This document shows, in pieces, positions 31,401 through 64,000 of a stretch of DNA of 64,000 bases; within the stretch, counting starts at the first letter, position 1, and the number at the start of each line of letters is the position of its first letter. A program made the translations under genes and the position numbers. Source of the DNA: Hyperoplus lanceolatus (taxonomy: Eukaryota > Chordata > Actinopteri > Uranoscopiformes > Ammodytidae); the NCBI GenBank assembly GCA_026929865.2, contig CM049405.1, positions 16,496,001 to 16,560,000 of the forward strand. Reading direction: 5' to 3'. Under the pieces are notes generated by a model. It was not told where the DNA came from. It saw nothing but the letters and a program-made list of their open reading frames with translations, and searched no databases.

Positions 31401-34216
31401 AAAGAAAAAAAAAGTAAAAAATGGTCTTACAACACGGGTGAAAGCGAGAGACATCCTGTACAAAAGCTCTGGGTTGCATGGTTCCACAATCTCCAAGCTG
31501 CTGATGAGGTTTGAGAGCTGCTTCACTGTCTGCCAATGGGGAGGACATACAGTAAAATCAATTGATCTCTCAATTATTTTTAAGATTCCTGCTGATTTAC
31601 TTCTCACAGGTTTAAAAGTATGACAACGTTGTGAAAACGTGAACTTTACCTCAGTAACGTCTCCATCTCTACATAACGAATGCAGAGCTAGCATCCGTAG
31701 TGCCTCCGGGTTATTTTTATCCTTCTGTAAAAGCCTGAAATATGACACAGGGGGCTGTGAATGAAGTCCATCTCCAACACATAATAAGCTTGGATTTCTC
31801 TGATTGGTAGCAATAGAATATCTGATACTGCTACAGCACTGTGTTGAGCTCCCATGCAAATAACATTAAAACTAAAAGGCATTGTGAAGGCCGCCAAAGG
31901 ATGTCAGGTATACTGTAGGCTGCTTGCACCTCTCCCACCTCATAACATCACAGTGAGGGCTCCACAGCAGCCCTTCACTTGGCATAATGACAGTTATCCC
32001 TCATCCTGCTGTTGAACAAAACCTGAAGCAGCAGATCCTCGGAATTGTGTTGGACTTTCACTCGAATGCCTTTTTATGCTGCCTGACACTAGCTAGGATC
32101 CAGAAGGGGTGAGCAAAAACAATGGCTATATGCGCTGGTTTGAGGCATTGCGCTAGTATTTCATTAGCACTTGAATGCCATTTGTAAATCTTAATTCCTG
32201 GTGCTGATAACACATGCTTGTTGTGCTTCAAGATCTCGCAAGAGACACTGCAAACTCATGTTGAGATTTTTTATAGAGTCTTGGAAAGAGAGCTGAGAAA
32301 AGCCTGCACTTTAGGTGTGACCTGTGTGTCACTTGGGAGAAACCGCTTAACCTCCTGATCAATTACCTGTGTGCTGCATCTATGGTTTGCTCCCAGTCTT
32401 GAAGGCTGAGCAACAGTTTCATCTTTCTGATGAGGGCAGGCATGAACCCGGAAAAAACAACGATGACTTGGTTAACCAGCTCCAATGCTCCGGAGTAGTT
32501 CTGACGATATTCATAGTAATGTGCCTAGGACAAACCAAATATAACAGTCATCCACAGGGTGGTACAACCACGACTTTCACTTTACTGTTCAATATAAGGA
32601 AACAGCTACAAGTCTTCAAGAACAAGGATGAAAGCAATAGTTCCAAAGTTGCAGAGGAGTAATCCAAATAATGAACGGACTTACATACAGTATATTTAAT
32701 ATGGTGTTAGCTAAAATAAACAGTACAAACACACAAGCCCGACTGGACACATTAAATAAAACATTGATTGAGTTAGAAGAACCCCAATATACTGTAAAAG
32801 CCATTACAAATATGATGAATGGGAGCATCGTAAGGTCAAATATGTGGCTGACTCAATATGAAATTCGTAGCTTACCTTTCCCATCAGAGCAAAAACATCC
32901 GGTTTCTCTTTCAGTCCCTCGTCAAAGTATTTTCCAGCTTTTCTGGCATACGCTTCTTTACCAGATGTCACATCTATCCAGGCTTTTAGAACTATCCCCT
33001 AAAAAAACAAATATCAGTTCACATCTTACAAGAGTACAAAAGAGTCCAAAGTCAGACCGCCCCTCTTATCATGACACACTCACAGAATTTGCATAAAAAT
33101 GGAAACGTAATACTGACGCCTTTCTCAGACATGCAAAATTGTGAATCTCACCTCTCTAGAGCCGTTGGACAGTTTGATCATTCTCTCTGTGTACTCCCTT
33201 GCCTTATCATTTCGCCCCAAAAGCCAAAGGAACATCCCTGCATGGTACAGACTCTTGGGAGATGCACTTTTACGATCCTCTTTGACCTTAGCATCAAGTT
33301 CTTGAATGACTTCTCTGTCTGAAAATCCAAAGAGACTTTAGACACTTCCAACAAGTGTGTTATATGTCCTTTAAAAGAGCAAAACGTCTGTGACTGGAAT
33401 ACAAACGACAATGATGGCTTACCTGGGTATGTCTTTTTCTTCTCAGCATATACAAGGGCCATTAATGTGCAAAGAGACAAATCTCTTACATCTCTTATTG
33501 TTTCCAGCTCTGCCAAGGCTTCTTGAATTTGATCTGTAGCAAAATAATGAAACAAGAGCAAGTTGGCCAGAGACCTAAAACAGAAAAGGGTCCATGTTAC
33601 TGTTTTACTTTTACGGATCTTTTTAAGCTTACCTTGCTTGAGGGCACCGTATGCGTGGTAAAAAGTGTAGATATCATTGCTGAATTTCCTCTGACCATCT
33701 GCTGCAGCGTTGACAGCATGATTGAAATACTTTTCATAGCAATAGTACCTGATCACAGCCTGTGGGGAAAAAAGAGGGCACAGCGTTTGCAGGAGTTGTT
33801 GGTGATAGCACAGCAAATAAATTACGGTTTGTAAAATATGCTCTCAAAGCATAAAGGTATCCACAACAGAACCAAAGTTAAAAGAGGAACACTGTGTTTG
33901 AATTAATTAGGCCTATATGTTATTCAACTAAGTTTCAGTTAAATAATGGCATAGCTTACTGTTAGCCGATGTAATTTCCGCTAATAGGCTATTGTTTGCT
34001 TGTGTTTTGAAAGATCTAAGGAAAACTCCTCGCTAATTAGGCTACAGTTAACGTAGGTTACTTCTGGCGTTAAGTTTCATTTTCACACAATGCCAAATGC
34101 CTAAATTGTAGCCTACCTTTCCTCTATCTTTGACTGCTCGCTTTTACATGGAGCCTTAATCATTAATGTATGATCAAAACACGTTCGCTTACCAACGCTA
34201 CCTCTTCGTCCTCCAT
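13439..34216 (-). CDS. ttc21b: Tetratricopeptide repeat protein 21B (IFT139), complete in 29 exons
   Basis: Intraflagellar transport complex A subunit for retrograde ciliary transport; human defects cause ciliopathies. Exons, 5' to 3': 34216-34193, 33759-33633, 33533-33423, 33318-33152, 32998-32876, 32524-32367, 31734-31650, 31529-31431, 31330-31138, 27326-27229, 23942-23742, 23582-23453, 23364-23207, 20660-20436, 20315-20077, 19658-19586, 17671-17561, 17472-17334, 17017-16911, 16616-16428, 16257-16147, 16054-15973, 15881-15731, 15648-15487, 15017-14822, 14298-14074, 13890-13770, 13672-13605, 13516-13439. The exons sum to 3951 nt, or 1316 residues plus stop, equal to human TTC21B. The start is MEDEEVAL at the first ATG in the short first exon. 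TPR helices run throughout; landmarks are [50 protein letters not shown] and [18 protein letters not shown]. It is TTC21B rather than TTC21A by these blocks and by synteny. Introns 9 and 10 carry several kilobases of nested transposons, and the intron 10 donor lies within a transposon target duplication. Confidence 0.95.
15113..15385. mobile_element. Short inverted-repeat element in ttc21b
   Basis: caaaaagtgaaactttcata at the left and its reverse complement tatgaaagtttcactttttg at the right bound an A/T-rich non-coding segment of about 270 bp between exons 24 and 25. The layout is that of a non-autonomous DNA transposon. Target duplication and family were not settled. Confidence 0.6.
16718..16838. 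mobile_element. Palindromic MITE, family A, copy 2 (truncated)
   Basis: This segment repeats the left half of the element at 9676: ggtggagtcag, ttgttgtcaaaatc, gtgaatatctc and tctgttacctgtcc occur in the same order. The right inverted repeat is missing, so the copy is truncated. It lies between ttc21b exons 19 and 20. Confidence 0.65.
18465..19226. mobile_element. Inverted-repeat element in ttc21b intron 16
   Basis: tggggcctctac near 18467 is mirrored by gtagaggcccc at 19214-19224. The interior has no coding frame. This accounts for part of the 1.9-kb gap between exons 16 and 17; the ends are approximate and the family is unknown. Confidence 0.45.
20693..21785. mobile_element. PIF/Harbinger-like MITE with TTA target duplication
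   Basis: The left end reads ggggcactttacacg and the right end cgtgtaaagtgcccc, a perfect 15-bp inverted repeat. tta flanks both ends (20690-20692 and 21786-21788), the 3-bp TTA/TAA target typical of PIF/Harbinger elements. It is about 1.1 kb without a transposase frame, so non-autonomous, in ttc21b intron 13. Confidence 0.75.
22233..23180. mobile_element. DNA transposon with TAGGGGAGAACGGGGTAA ends
   Basis: taggggagaacggggtaa at 22233 and ttaccccgttctccccta ending at 23180 are exact reverse complements. Internal tracts repeat the phrase gtgacaaccaacccc. One short minus-strand frame (22725-22528) may be transposase debris but was not recognised. The right end stops 26 bp from ttc21b exon 13 (which ends at 23207), so the element sits just inside that intron. 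Its ends resemble those of the element at 25790. Confidence 0.75.
25790..26859. mobile_element. DNA transposon with TAGGGGAAGGTGGGGTGA ends, nested
   Basis: taggggaaggtggggtgatt at 25790 is mirrored by aatcaccccaccttccccta ending at 26859, with tata on both flanks. cacaaatcacccca recurs internally near 25979 and 26475. A minus-strand frame at 26207-25986 has an acidic, Ser-rich end but was not assigned. The element lies inside the hAT-like element and itself contains a LINE 3' fragment. Confidence 0.7.
26160..26458 (+). mobile_element. LINE 3'-end fragment with (ACTT)n tail
   Basis: It contains the tail-type phrase tttaaatcaaggctcaaaac, then acagcactttggacagtgca and ataaata, and ends in acttacttacttactt. 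This is the layout of 5'-truncated fish LINE copies with short tandem tails. It is the innermost level of the nested stack. Confidence 0.5.
27536..27842 (-). pseudogene. Antisense LINE reverse-transcriptase C-terminus fragment
   Basis: On the minus strand a 60-residue frame (27734-27552) reads [18 protein letters not shown] and ends shortly after [17 protein letters not shown], the typical basic end of an RTE/I-type LINE polyprotein, followed by a (TAAG)n tail. It is 5'-truncated and interrupts the left half of the Tc1-like relic. Confidence 0.65.
27976..30953 (+). mobile_element. 5'-truncated L2-like LINE with long GC-rich 3' UTR
   Basis: The frame 27973-28245 encodes a reverse-transcriptase C-terminus, from [16 protein letters not shown] through [12 protein letters not shown] to [14 protein letters not shown], then a stop. 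A GC-rich tail follows, ending in gggctatacaaataaaactg and a (TTTGA)n run at about 30920-30953, as in fish L2-type LINEs. It is inserted in the right arm of the Tc1-like relic: gatccagatgtg lies before it and aatacctgg after it. It contains an LTR-like insertion. Confidence 0.7.
28432..29073. mobile_element. Candidate solo LTR inside the LINE
   Basis: A roughly 640-bp AT-rich block begins tgttagaattctaatttcc and ends ttttattaca, with TG...CA termini. It abruptly interrupts the very GC-rich LINE tail. cacc flanks or overlaps both ends, a possible short duplication. No internal retroelement genes are present, so it is called a solo LTR only provisionally. Confidence 0.45.
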
Positions 34217-34757
34217 CTTGGCTAAGACGCTATGTGCTTAAACCTTGTAACTGATGTTAAAATAACTTATTCACCCTTTCTACATTGTACTTATAGCCTA
34301 AAAATTATATTGGTGTGTTCTCGCCATCTTGCTCCGTTTCCTCAAACGCGTTAGCCGGTAACTAAGTAACAACTACGTCTGCAGGGTTTTTATATTTCCT
34401 GAAACAGGTCCTTTCAGGCACTACTTCCTCTCCGGCTGCTTATTTATCCTGCCTCTTTGAGGATGATTGTCAGATACAAACCCCAACCATAGTTTATTAC
34501 TTTAAACCTATCCTCAAACATATAGTAACATTTGTTGGGCGATGATGGGTAAAGTTACACAGATGGGTCTGACAGTCTGATAGGATCCCTGACAGTCTGA
34601 AGTCAGGGTGAAAATATAAGCAAATACGGACGCCATCTTTTCATTACGGTCGAGATAGTTTTGCCTTTTCATCTCTAGGTGGCGCAGTCAGCCTTTAATC
34701 AAACGTAACATGCCTAGGCCTAATAGTAGTAGGCTACTACGAATTCCAGGTTGCTGC

Positions 34758-34844
<87 letters not shown>
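34758..34844. repeat. (AAT)n microsatellite
   Basis: About 29 uninterrupted aat units occur about 540 bp upstream of the ttc21b start codon. The poly-Leu frame read across it on the minus strand is an artefact. Confidence 0.95.
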
Positions 34845-36210
34845 TGATTATTAGTAATTATAATAAAAATAATGCTGAATTGGCCTAGGCCCATGTTTTG
34901 ATTTGAAGCAACTTGCATGTCAAAGTTAGACCTACTTTCAATATATGGAAATAACTTGAGGGCGCTCCGTGGCTTGGATTCCACCCCACAGGTTGGATTG
35001 ATGTGGTCAGTAGAATTGTTCTTGGCCTGGCATTTTGTTTGCCAGACATTCACAATTTACCGCCCCAGGCTAAGAAAAGACGTATAAAGATAATGCCTTA
35101 TCTCATATTAGTGTTGTTATTGTTAATAAACCAATTTTCAGCTCAAACAGAAAAAGCAAAGAAATTATGCACACATTCTCACCTATTTTAACACATGTTC
35201 AGATAGTTTATCATGGGCAGTGGAAACACATTTCCATCTAGCCAGTGGAGTGGTAATTGTTGGCCCAATGTTATGCAACACCACTTATTGACTGTTAACA
35301 ATGAACTCCCGGTGTCTTCTACAGTGTTGAGTCCGTGGCAGGAGCGGTCAGTGTCCGGCATGGGTGCACAGTGCAACTGTTCCAAGAGAGGCCTTTCCAT
35401 GCCTTGTCAGATACTGTTTAGCACTAACTCTGGCACATAATCATTACTCTCTGCAGCACACATCAATGGAAGAGTAAATCAGGTTGGTATCGAGCTCTGA
35501 GCATGTGCAGCATTGGGATATGTCTGCAGTACAATTTAGCTTTCAGATTTAAAGCCCTTATTGTCAGAAGTTATTTTACCAGGATAAATACACATGATGA
35601 ATGATATCATCTGTTTAAGACAAACTATTTGGTGTTCATCTATTCCTAAATCCATTTTCCAAATCCAATTGATATGTTCAGTAAAGCTCATCCAGTATAG
35701 TTATATGCTACATAATGAAGGTGTTGTAGCCTACTTAGCTTAGAGCAATACATACTGCATGTGTTGTTGCTCTTACAAAGAATGCATTTAAAAACCTATT
35801 AGAGGAAATACAGTGGAATATGTACCCCCTGGGATACACTGCTATAGCTTTTTAATGGCTGTATCCATTGTGGCTTGTGCAGGCCATTATTGATCAAAGA
35901 GCCATGCCCAATAACACAAGCATCTCACTTGCTAATGAACTCTTTTATTTATTTTTCCATATGTGATGAAGTAAAAAGAAAGTTGTTTGAAAATAAATTG
36001 CATATTCATGCACATAATTTTCCCTCATAATCATCCAACACTTTATATTTTTGATGGATGGTCAGGGATTTTTGTTATTTTGTTACGTATTTGAAATAAC
36101 CACATTGTTGTAATACCTGACACAACAGAAAAAAAAAACAACAAAAAAATTGAGCAATCCTCTTGAATTGTATCTGAAAAGTTGTTGTCTGTTATCTGAT
36201 GTGGTCACTT

Positions 36211-36299
<89 letters not shown>

Positions 36300-36330
36300 T
36301 GAGTGTGGAAGTTATTGGTTGAGATAAAAC

Positions 36331-36361
<31 letters not shown>

Positions 36362-36370
36362 GGGGGGGGG
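36211..36370. repeat. (GT)n microsatellite ending in a G run
   Basis: Two long gt arrays (about 36211-36294 and 36331-36360) are separated by a short unique spacer and followed by about ten G. The His-Thr frame on the minus strand is an artefact of it. Confidence 0.9.
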
Positions 36371-37221
36371 TATACTCACCACTACCTAATCTAATGGGAT
36401 TTCTTCCCTCGCCTATCTACAGAAAATAAAATTACAGAGCTGTCAAGGGTAGCATTCTCAGATTTCTCTCTAAATTGGTCTTTCACCGAGCCCCCTCCAT
36501 GCATGCCAGTAGCGAGATCCTCTGCGAAATAGGGGGGGGTGTCTAAACACGATGTCCACTTATTGCCCATCTCATTGCGAGACTCCCTGGGCGGGGACGG
36601 TAGACCAACTTCCGACCTTCCACCCTAATGCAGTCTTACAAAGGAGCTTGATGTCATGTTGCTGGGCAACCAGCGAGGAGAATCTGCAGAATCACTCTTG
36701 ATTTACTGGTCATTAAAACGGGCTGTATCTTCACCTGTTGCCATCAGCGGGCGTGTGCTGGTTTCAGTCATAGGCTGAAGCAAATAATTTTGGCTCTATA
36801 AGTTGGTGGATGATATTTTTGGTAAATATTTTTTTGTTACAGATTCTAAATCTTTTGGTGTTTACTAAGCAATTGCCAGCTTGTCTCTGTTCCAGTGCTT
36901 TCAGTTTTCAGAGCATGGGACAAACATTTATTCAGAGATAGCTAATTTGTACGGAAGCACATTATCTCTTGATCGCAAGTTATTTATCTTGTGATCACAG
37001 GATAACAAAACCCAATTCCACTCATTAGCCATTTTAATATTAAAGGCTGTTATCTTGGGAAAGAAGAATACGATGTAGCCTACTCTATTAATTCCCAAGT
37101 TAAATTTTCACTCTGTTATTATTTTATTAGGCTACACAAACAGGCCGGAAATAGGCCTACAGACATGCAGAAAACAAGTCATGCATTAATGGAGATATGG
37201 CAGAGCAGACGGCCAGTCACA

Positions 37222-37574
37222 TACCCCTTTCACACCAAAAAGAACCAAGAGCCGGACTGGTGCTGGGGCCAGTTCAAAACTGGTTACAGCCTTATACCAG
37301 TTATGAACCGGTTGGTTTTACACTGACTGTTTACGTCTTGTAGTAGCAGTGTTTTTAAATATGGCGGTTATTAGGTTTGAGTTGGTCTGGTTGGTCAGGA
37401 TAATCCCTCCCCCGGCCACTGGTGCAGGCAGTTCTCATTTCTAGCCCAGCTCAATCCTGGGGTTGGGACTGAACTGGTTTTTACAACCCGGAGCCGGCTC
37501 TCTGGTGGTGTGAAACCAAACAACTGGCTCTAGCTCCGAACTAGCTCCGATTTTTCAGCGGTGTGAAAGGGGTA
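37222..37574. mobile_element. Inverted-repeat MITE with ACCCCTTTCACACC ends
   Basis: tacccctttcacacc at the left and ggtgtgaaaggggta at the right are exact 15-bp inverted repeats around about 320 bp of non-coding sequence that is rich in accggtt/gccggctc phrases. Family unknown. Confidence 0.65.
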
Positions 37575-40500
37575 TAGAGGCAGCGCTCCAGAGCCTTGCT
37601 CAAGGTTCACCTCGACAGTGCTTAGGATGTGTACTGGCACCTCTCCAGCCACCAGTCCACACTCAAAGAGAACAACCCTCCGGTATCTAACCCAAGTCCC
37701 CACCGACCTACTGCCACCCGTTGATATCACGAGATAATAGTTTTCTCGAGGAAAGTTAGCGTTATCTCGATAACACCCTCACAACAAATGTTGTAATCAT
37801 TACTGTTCATACCTCATGATCTCGAGAAGGATAACGGCCAATAATATTATAGGTAATGAGTGGAAATGAGTTTTAAAAGCACTACTTTTGTGATCACAAG
37901 ATAAATAAGTCATGATCCCAAGAAAAACAGCTGGATGATGGAGTAAAGAAAATGGTAGCCTATAGGCCTAAAAGAGCATGGTAACTGTAGGCTTCCATAC
38001 AATTGTTCTGCTGACTGGCTTTGGAGGAGCAAACTGATAATCACATCATCATAGTGAGAAATAATGGCAGAAATAATCAGCACTTTGCCATAAGCTTCTT
38101 GTTTACTGCCTTCAGGATTCAGTGGCCACAATGGGCAAAAGCAATGTTGGACTGTAATGAATGTTTTGGCAGTGATAAATAATTAATAAAATGTTCCACC
38201 CACTTAAGATGCTAATAGTTTCCGGCAGGAGCCACAAAGCACACTCAGTAATCAGATTCTATCTTCTTGACAGACTGCACGGCTAAAATGAATATATCGT
38301 AAACATGTACACATTTTTAATTCAGAAGATACCTTCTAGACCAGGAATGAGGAAATATTGTCAGATTTAGTGTTTTTTTGTTGTCACTCGAGTGCTTTTC
38401 TTTACGTCATTCATAAGTGCTGTCAATATCCCAAGAGATTCAAATAAATTGAACCATTTACAATTTTAATGCTCAATACATTTAGTGAAATGGACACTGA
38501 TAACTTAAACATTTTACAGGTTCTGAAATGACACTAATGCAAACTGCGGCTATCAGCACTGTAACATAAAAGAGTATGCTGAATGCCTCCGATTACGGAT
38601 AGCACTTAAGATCAATTTTTTCCCTCAAAATTAAATATTCTCACTCAACTGGAAGCTATCAGGGTAGCCTGACGATTAGGCTACTCATTAATTTCCTTCT
38701 AATGATCATGAACTTTTGCCTGCTGGATATTACCAAACAAAGATGAAGCACAGCTTAAGTAGGGCATTTGGTCCTTAAAAATGCATCTTTAAAGGATTTT
38801 ATAAAATAATCACAACAGAAATCACTCAGAAAAAAAGTTTGTTAATTCTACTTAGGGTTGCAAAGGGGTGGAAAGTTTCCGGTAAATTTCCGGACACTTT
38901 CCGCAAATCACAAAGTCCGCAAATCAGCAGTGATAAAAGTCCTAAATTTAGCATACAATTGAACAAATATTTATTTTTCAGATAAGCATTTATATACATG
39001 GCAAAAAGAATATATTGGCTGGCCCCATCTGCAACAATACAAGGCTGACTTCTGCTACAGCAACTTCTCCTCCAAACTCCTCAAAATGACTGTGCTGACT
39101 GCCATCTCCATAAGGTAACAGCCAAACTATGCATAAGTACCTCATACAACCCCACCTCAGAAATACTGAACTATCCCTTTAATATCCAATTACTAATTGG
39201 ACTCTAGCACGAACGATGAACTGATTTGATGAACTGAACAATATTTATGTTAGACTTGGACGCATTATTCAAAGCAAATATCTACCACAAGGTTAAAGAA
39301 AAAGATCCAACGTTACAAATAGTTGTGTTCTGTAATTGTGAATGTTGTATGATAAAACAGAACAGTTATTTCATAACAAAGAAAGTGAACAGACACAGAG
39401 AGACGGACAGAAATTAGTGTCACACACAGATGCTGACATTCTTACTGACGAAAAAAACATGACAAAAAAAGTAGGCAAAATAAGCAAAGCATTGGGAGAA
39501 TATATTCCCAATAATCCCCTTTAGCCCACTCTAACAGTCAACTCTCAAAAATAAATAAATGTTAAATGAAAAGAAACCTAACCGTACATACACATAAAAC
39601 AAAGTATACATTTATTTATAGAACATGATAAAATAAATGAATGTTTTGACATACTTCAGACATAGTATCTTTATTCTTTTGGCATTTCAGTGAAATGGGT
39701 TATAGCAGTGTCTCGCATGCAGTTTATTTATTTACTACAAGCATTATGCATATGTATTAAGGGAGATGTTAAATTCTATGTAATCAAAACAGTTTTTCAT
39801 TACCAATTTAGTATAGTGTAAGTATTGAACTTTTTCAATTACATGCAAAATATACTTACTTATATGAATGGAATTATACTTTTATAACATGGAGCAGCAG
39901 ATGGAGTCGTGACAAAGTTTAGGGTGGATGGATTAGCTATGGGAAGAACTGACTGCAACTATAAAATGTAAACAGAAGTAGACAACAGCCAAGAACACAT
40001 GAGATGTGCAATGCCATGTCCTCGAGACAATCATTCAGAATGTTCAGAGTCATCTTTCATTCAACATCTTCGATATTTATCATGATAAACATTGAGGGGC
40101 AAACTGTGAAAAAAACAGTTTACATAGCACGCAAAAACATACAGACAACAACCCCCTTTTTCCAGTCATAATTTACCAGCGTAAATATAGAGTGAAAGAC
40201 ATGTTCTCGCCTCACAGCTCCTGCTGAATGTATAATATCCTAGTCTGCCGGTAAACAGAAAACAATGGAGAACATATTTTGTTTCACATCACAGGTAATT
40301 AATTGTAACCCTTCACTACATTTCTAACCATTATAGACCACACATTGATTTTTAGAATAACAAAAAACTACAAAAGAAACGGTAGACATATCGAGGAGAC
40401 GTGCATTTTGGAGAGTTGATGCTTTCATAGGCAATATTACAGATGATCTCCTCCTAAATCCAACCATCAGAGATTTGTGGTTAGATGAGTTAACTAACAG

Positions 40501-41441
40501 GGCTTGTAAATGACATAAACTTTTTCTTTTATTTCCAGCTTTGAAAGAAACAACTTTCAGGTGAATACTGAGTTTCATAACACACATTTCCAATATTGTG
40601 AATGGTACCAGGTAGCACACAGCAGGCCAAGAGGAAATATGTGAAACAATTTGACGCTTCAACAAAACTGAATGTGCAACGTATTTTGACAAAGTGTTAA
40701 CCGCTCTGACACTGATAATCAAACATAATCGACGCACTTGTTTGAACTGTATAGGCTAAGGTCAGGTTTATGTGTGGTATTAAAATGTCCTGGCTGTATA
40801 CTTCTTGTCATCAAGCATGAGAGTGTGATGAAAATAGTATATTCCAGCATGCACACTCATTCATGCAGGTCTACATTTGTAGTTAATTTCAGCAACTCTG
40901 ACGTGCTCTCTTGGATTTTTCAAGTATTCTAAGTGCTATCAGTAAGCAAGACTAGCCATAATGCAAATATGCTAATTGTACAGACTACCCCTGAAAGAAA
41001 AAAAAACATTTGAAGTGTAAAAAAAAGTGTATAAAAATTTAATAAAACCAAACTACAAACTCTTAAAGTAAAACATATAAAAAAAAATCTACTTGAAAAA
41101 CTAGTTGGTAAAATAATACGACAATCTGTGATATAACAATAATTGGAAAGCAGAACTAGCTGCAATAGTAGTTTAAGACTTTCAGAACATCATCCCCATA
41201 AACAACGAAAAAGCATCCTTGCTCCTGCACAAAGCCAAATGTGTCCCACACAGCCTGAAAGAGCCACTTTTACATTTTAGGCAACAACCTTTAGACTAAA
41301 GTAGGCATGGTCAGTTTGGCATACATATAGATGTATCCATACTGACAAACAGAGTTAAATGGATGTCCATTGTCACTTTCATAGGTTGTAAACATTTTTC
41401 ACCACTTAAAATGTCTTTGTTGCATCTCCAGCCATTTTCTT

Positions 41442-63981
<22,540 letters not shown>

Positions 63982-64000
63982 CTGATGCGGAAAGAAGAAA

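Larger units (their letters stand above)
34217..41441. other. Intergenic DNA between ttc21b and the sodium channel
   Basis: This gap holds the ttc21b 5' flank at the left and the sodium channel 3' UTR at the right. Only repeats were recognised: (AAT)n, (GT)n, an inverted-repeat element at 37222, and a truncated repeat-like start near 38864 (agggttgcaaaggggtgg). Minus-strand AATAAA candidates for the channel include 40533-40528, 39675-39670 and 39616-39611. No extra coding exon is supportable. Confidence 0.55.

Noticed and set aside
34688..35053. Minus-strand frame with a long poly-Leu run
   Set aside because: It is a translation of the (AAT)n microsatellite.
36083..36382. Minus-strand His-Thr repeat frame
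   Set aside because: It is a translation of the (GT)n microsatellite.

Overview
The window is vertebrate nuclear DNA, almost certainly from a ray-finned (teleost) fish. It holds intron-split genes with GT-AG junctions, and the gaps between exons are filled with fish-type transposons: Tc1-like, hAT-like, PIF/Harbinger-like and TTAA elements, LINE relics and a tRNA-derived SINE. Four genes are readable, in the order and orientation of human 2q24.3: csrnp3 (+), galnt3 (-), ttc21b (-) and a SCN1A/2A/3A/9A-group sodium channel (-).

Layout. 1-1655: last intron and terminal coding exon of csrnp3. 1656-5499: the tail-to-tail 3' ends of csrnp3 and galnt3. 5500-11557: galnt3, complete coding region in 10 exons, 623 residues. 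13439-34216: ttc21b (IFT139), complete in 29 exons; the joined frame is 1316 codons plus stop, the same length as the human protein. 34217-41441: intergenic DNA and the sodium channel 3' UTR. 41442-63981: 20 exons of a voltage-gated sodium channel alpha subunit, from the domain I pore to the stop. Its first exons (N-terminus and domain I S1-S5) lie beyond the right edge.

All exon boundaries were read from splice sites and checked by reading-frame phase, so the three minus-strand models join without a frame break. The four genes have unrelated jobs: nuclear regulation, mucin-type O-glycosylation, intraflagellar transport and neuronal excitability. Their shared order reflects ancestral synteny, not a pathway.

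I found no undescribed multigene system. The most notable observations are: a 113-bp AT-AC intron just upstream of the sodium channel IFM inactivation gate, with a competing in-frame GT-AG pairing; an Asp-to-Asn change in the channel's outer pore ring; a transposon whose 9-bp target duplication spans the exon 10 splice donor of ttc21b, with three further elements nested inside it; a second member of that transposon family in the sodium channel gene; and an inverted dimer of diverged Tc1-like transposase halves inside a LINE.
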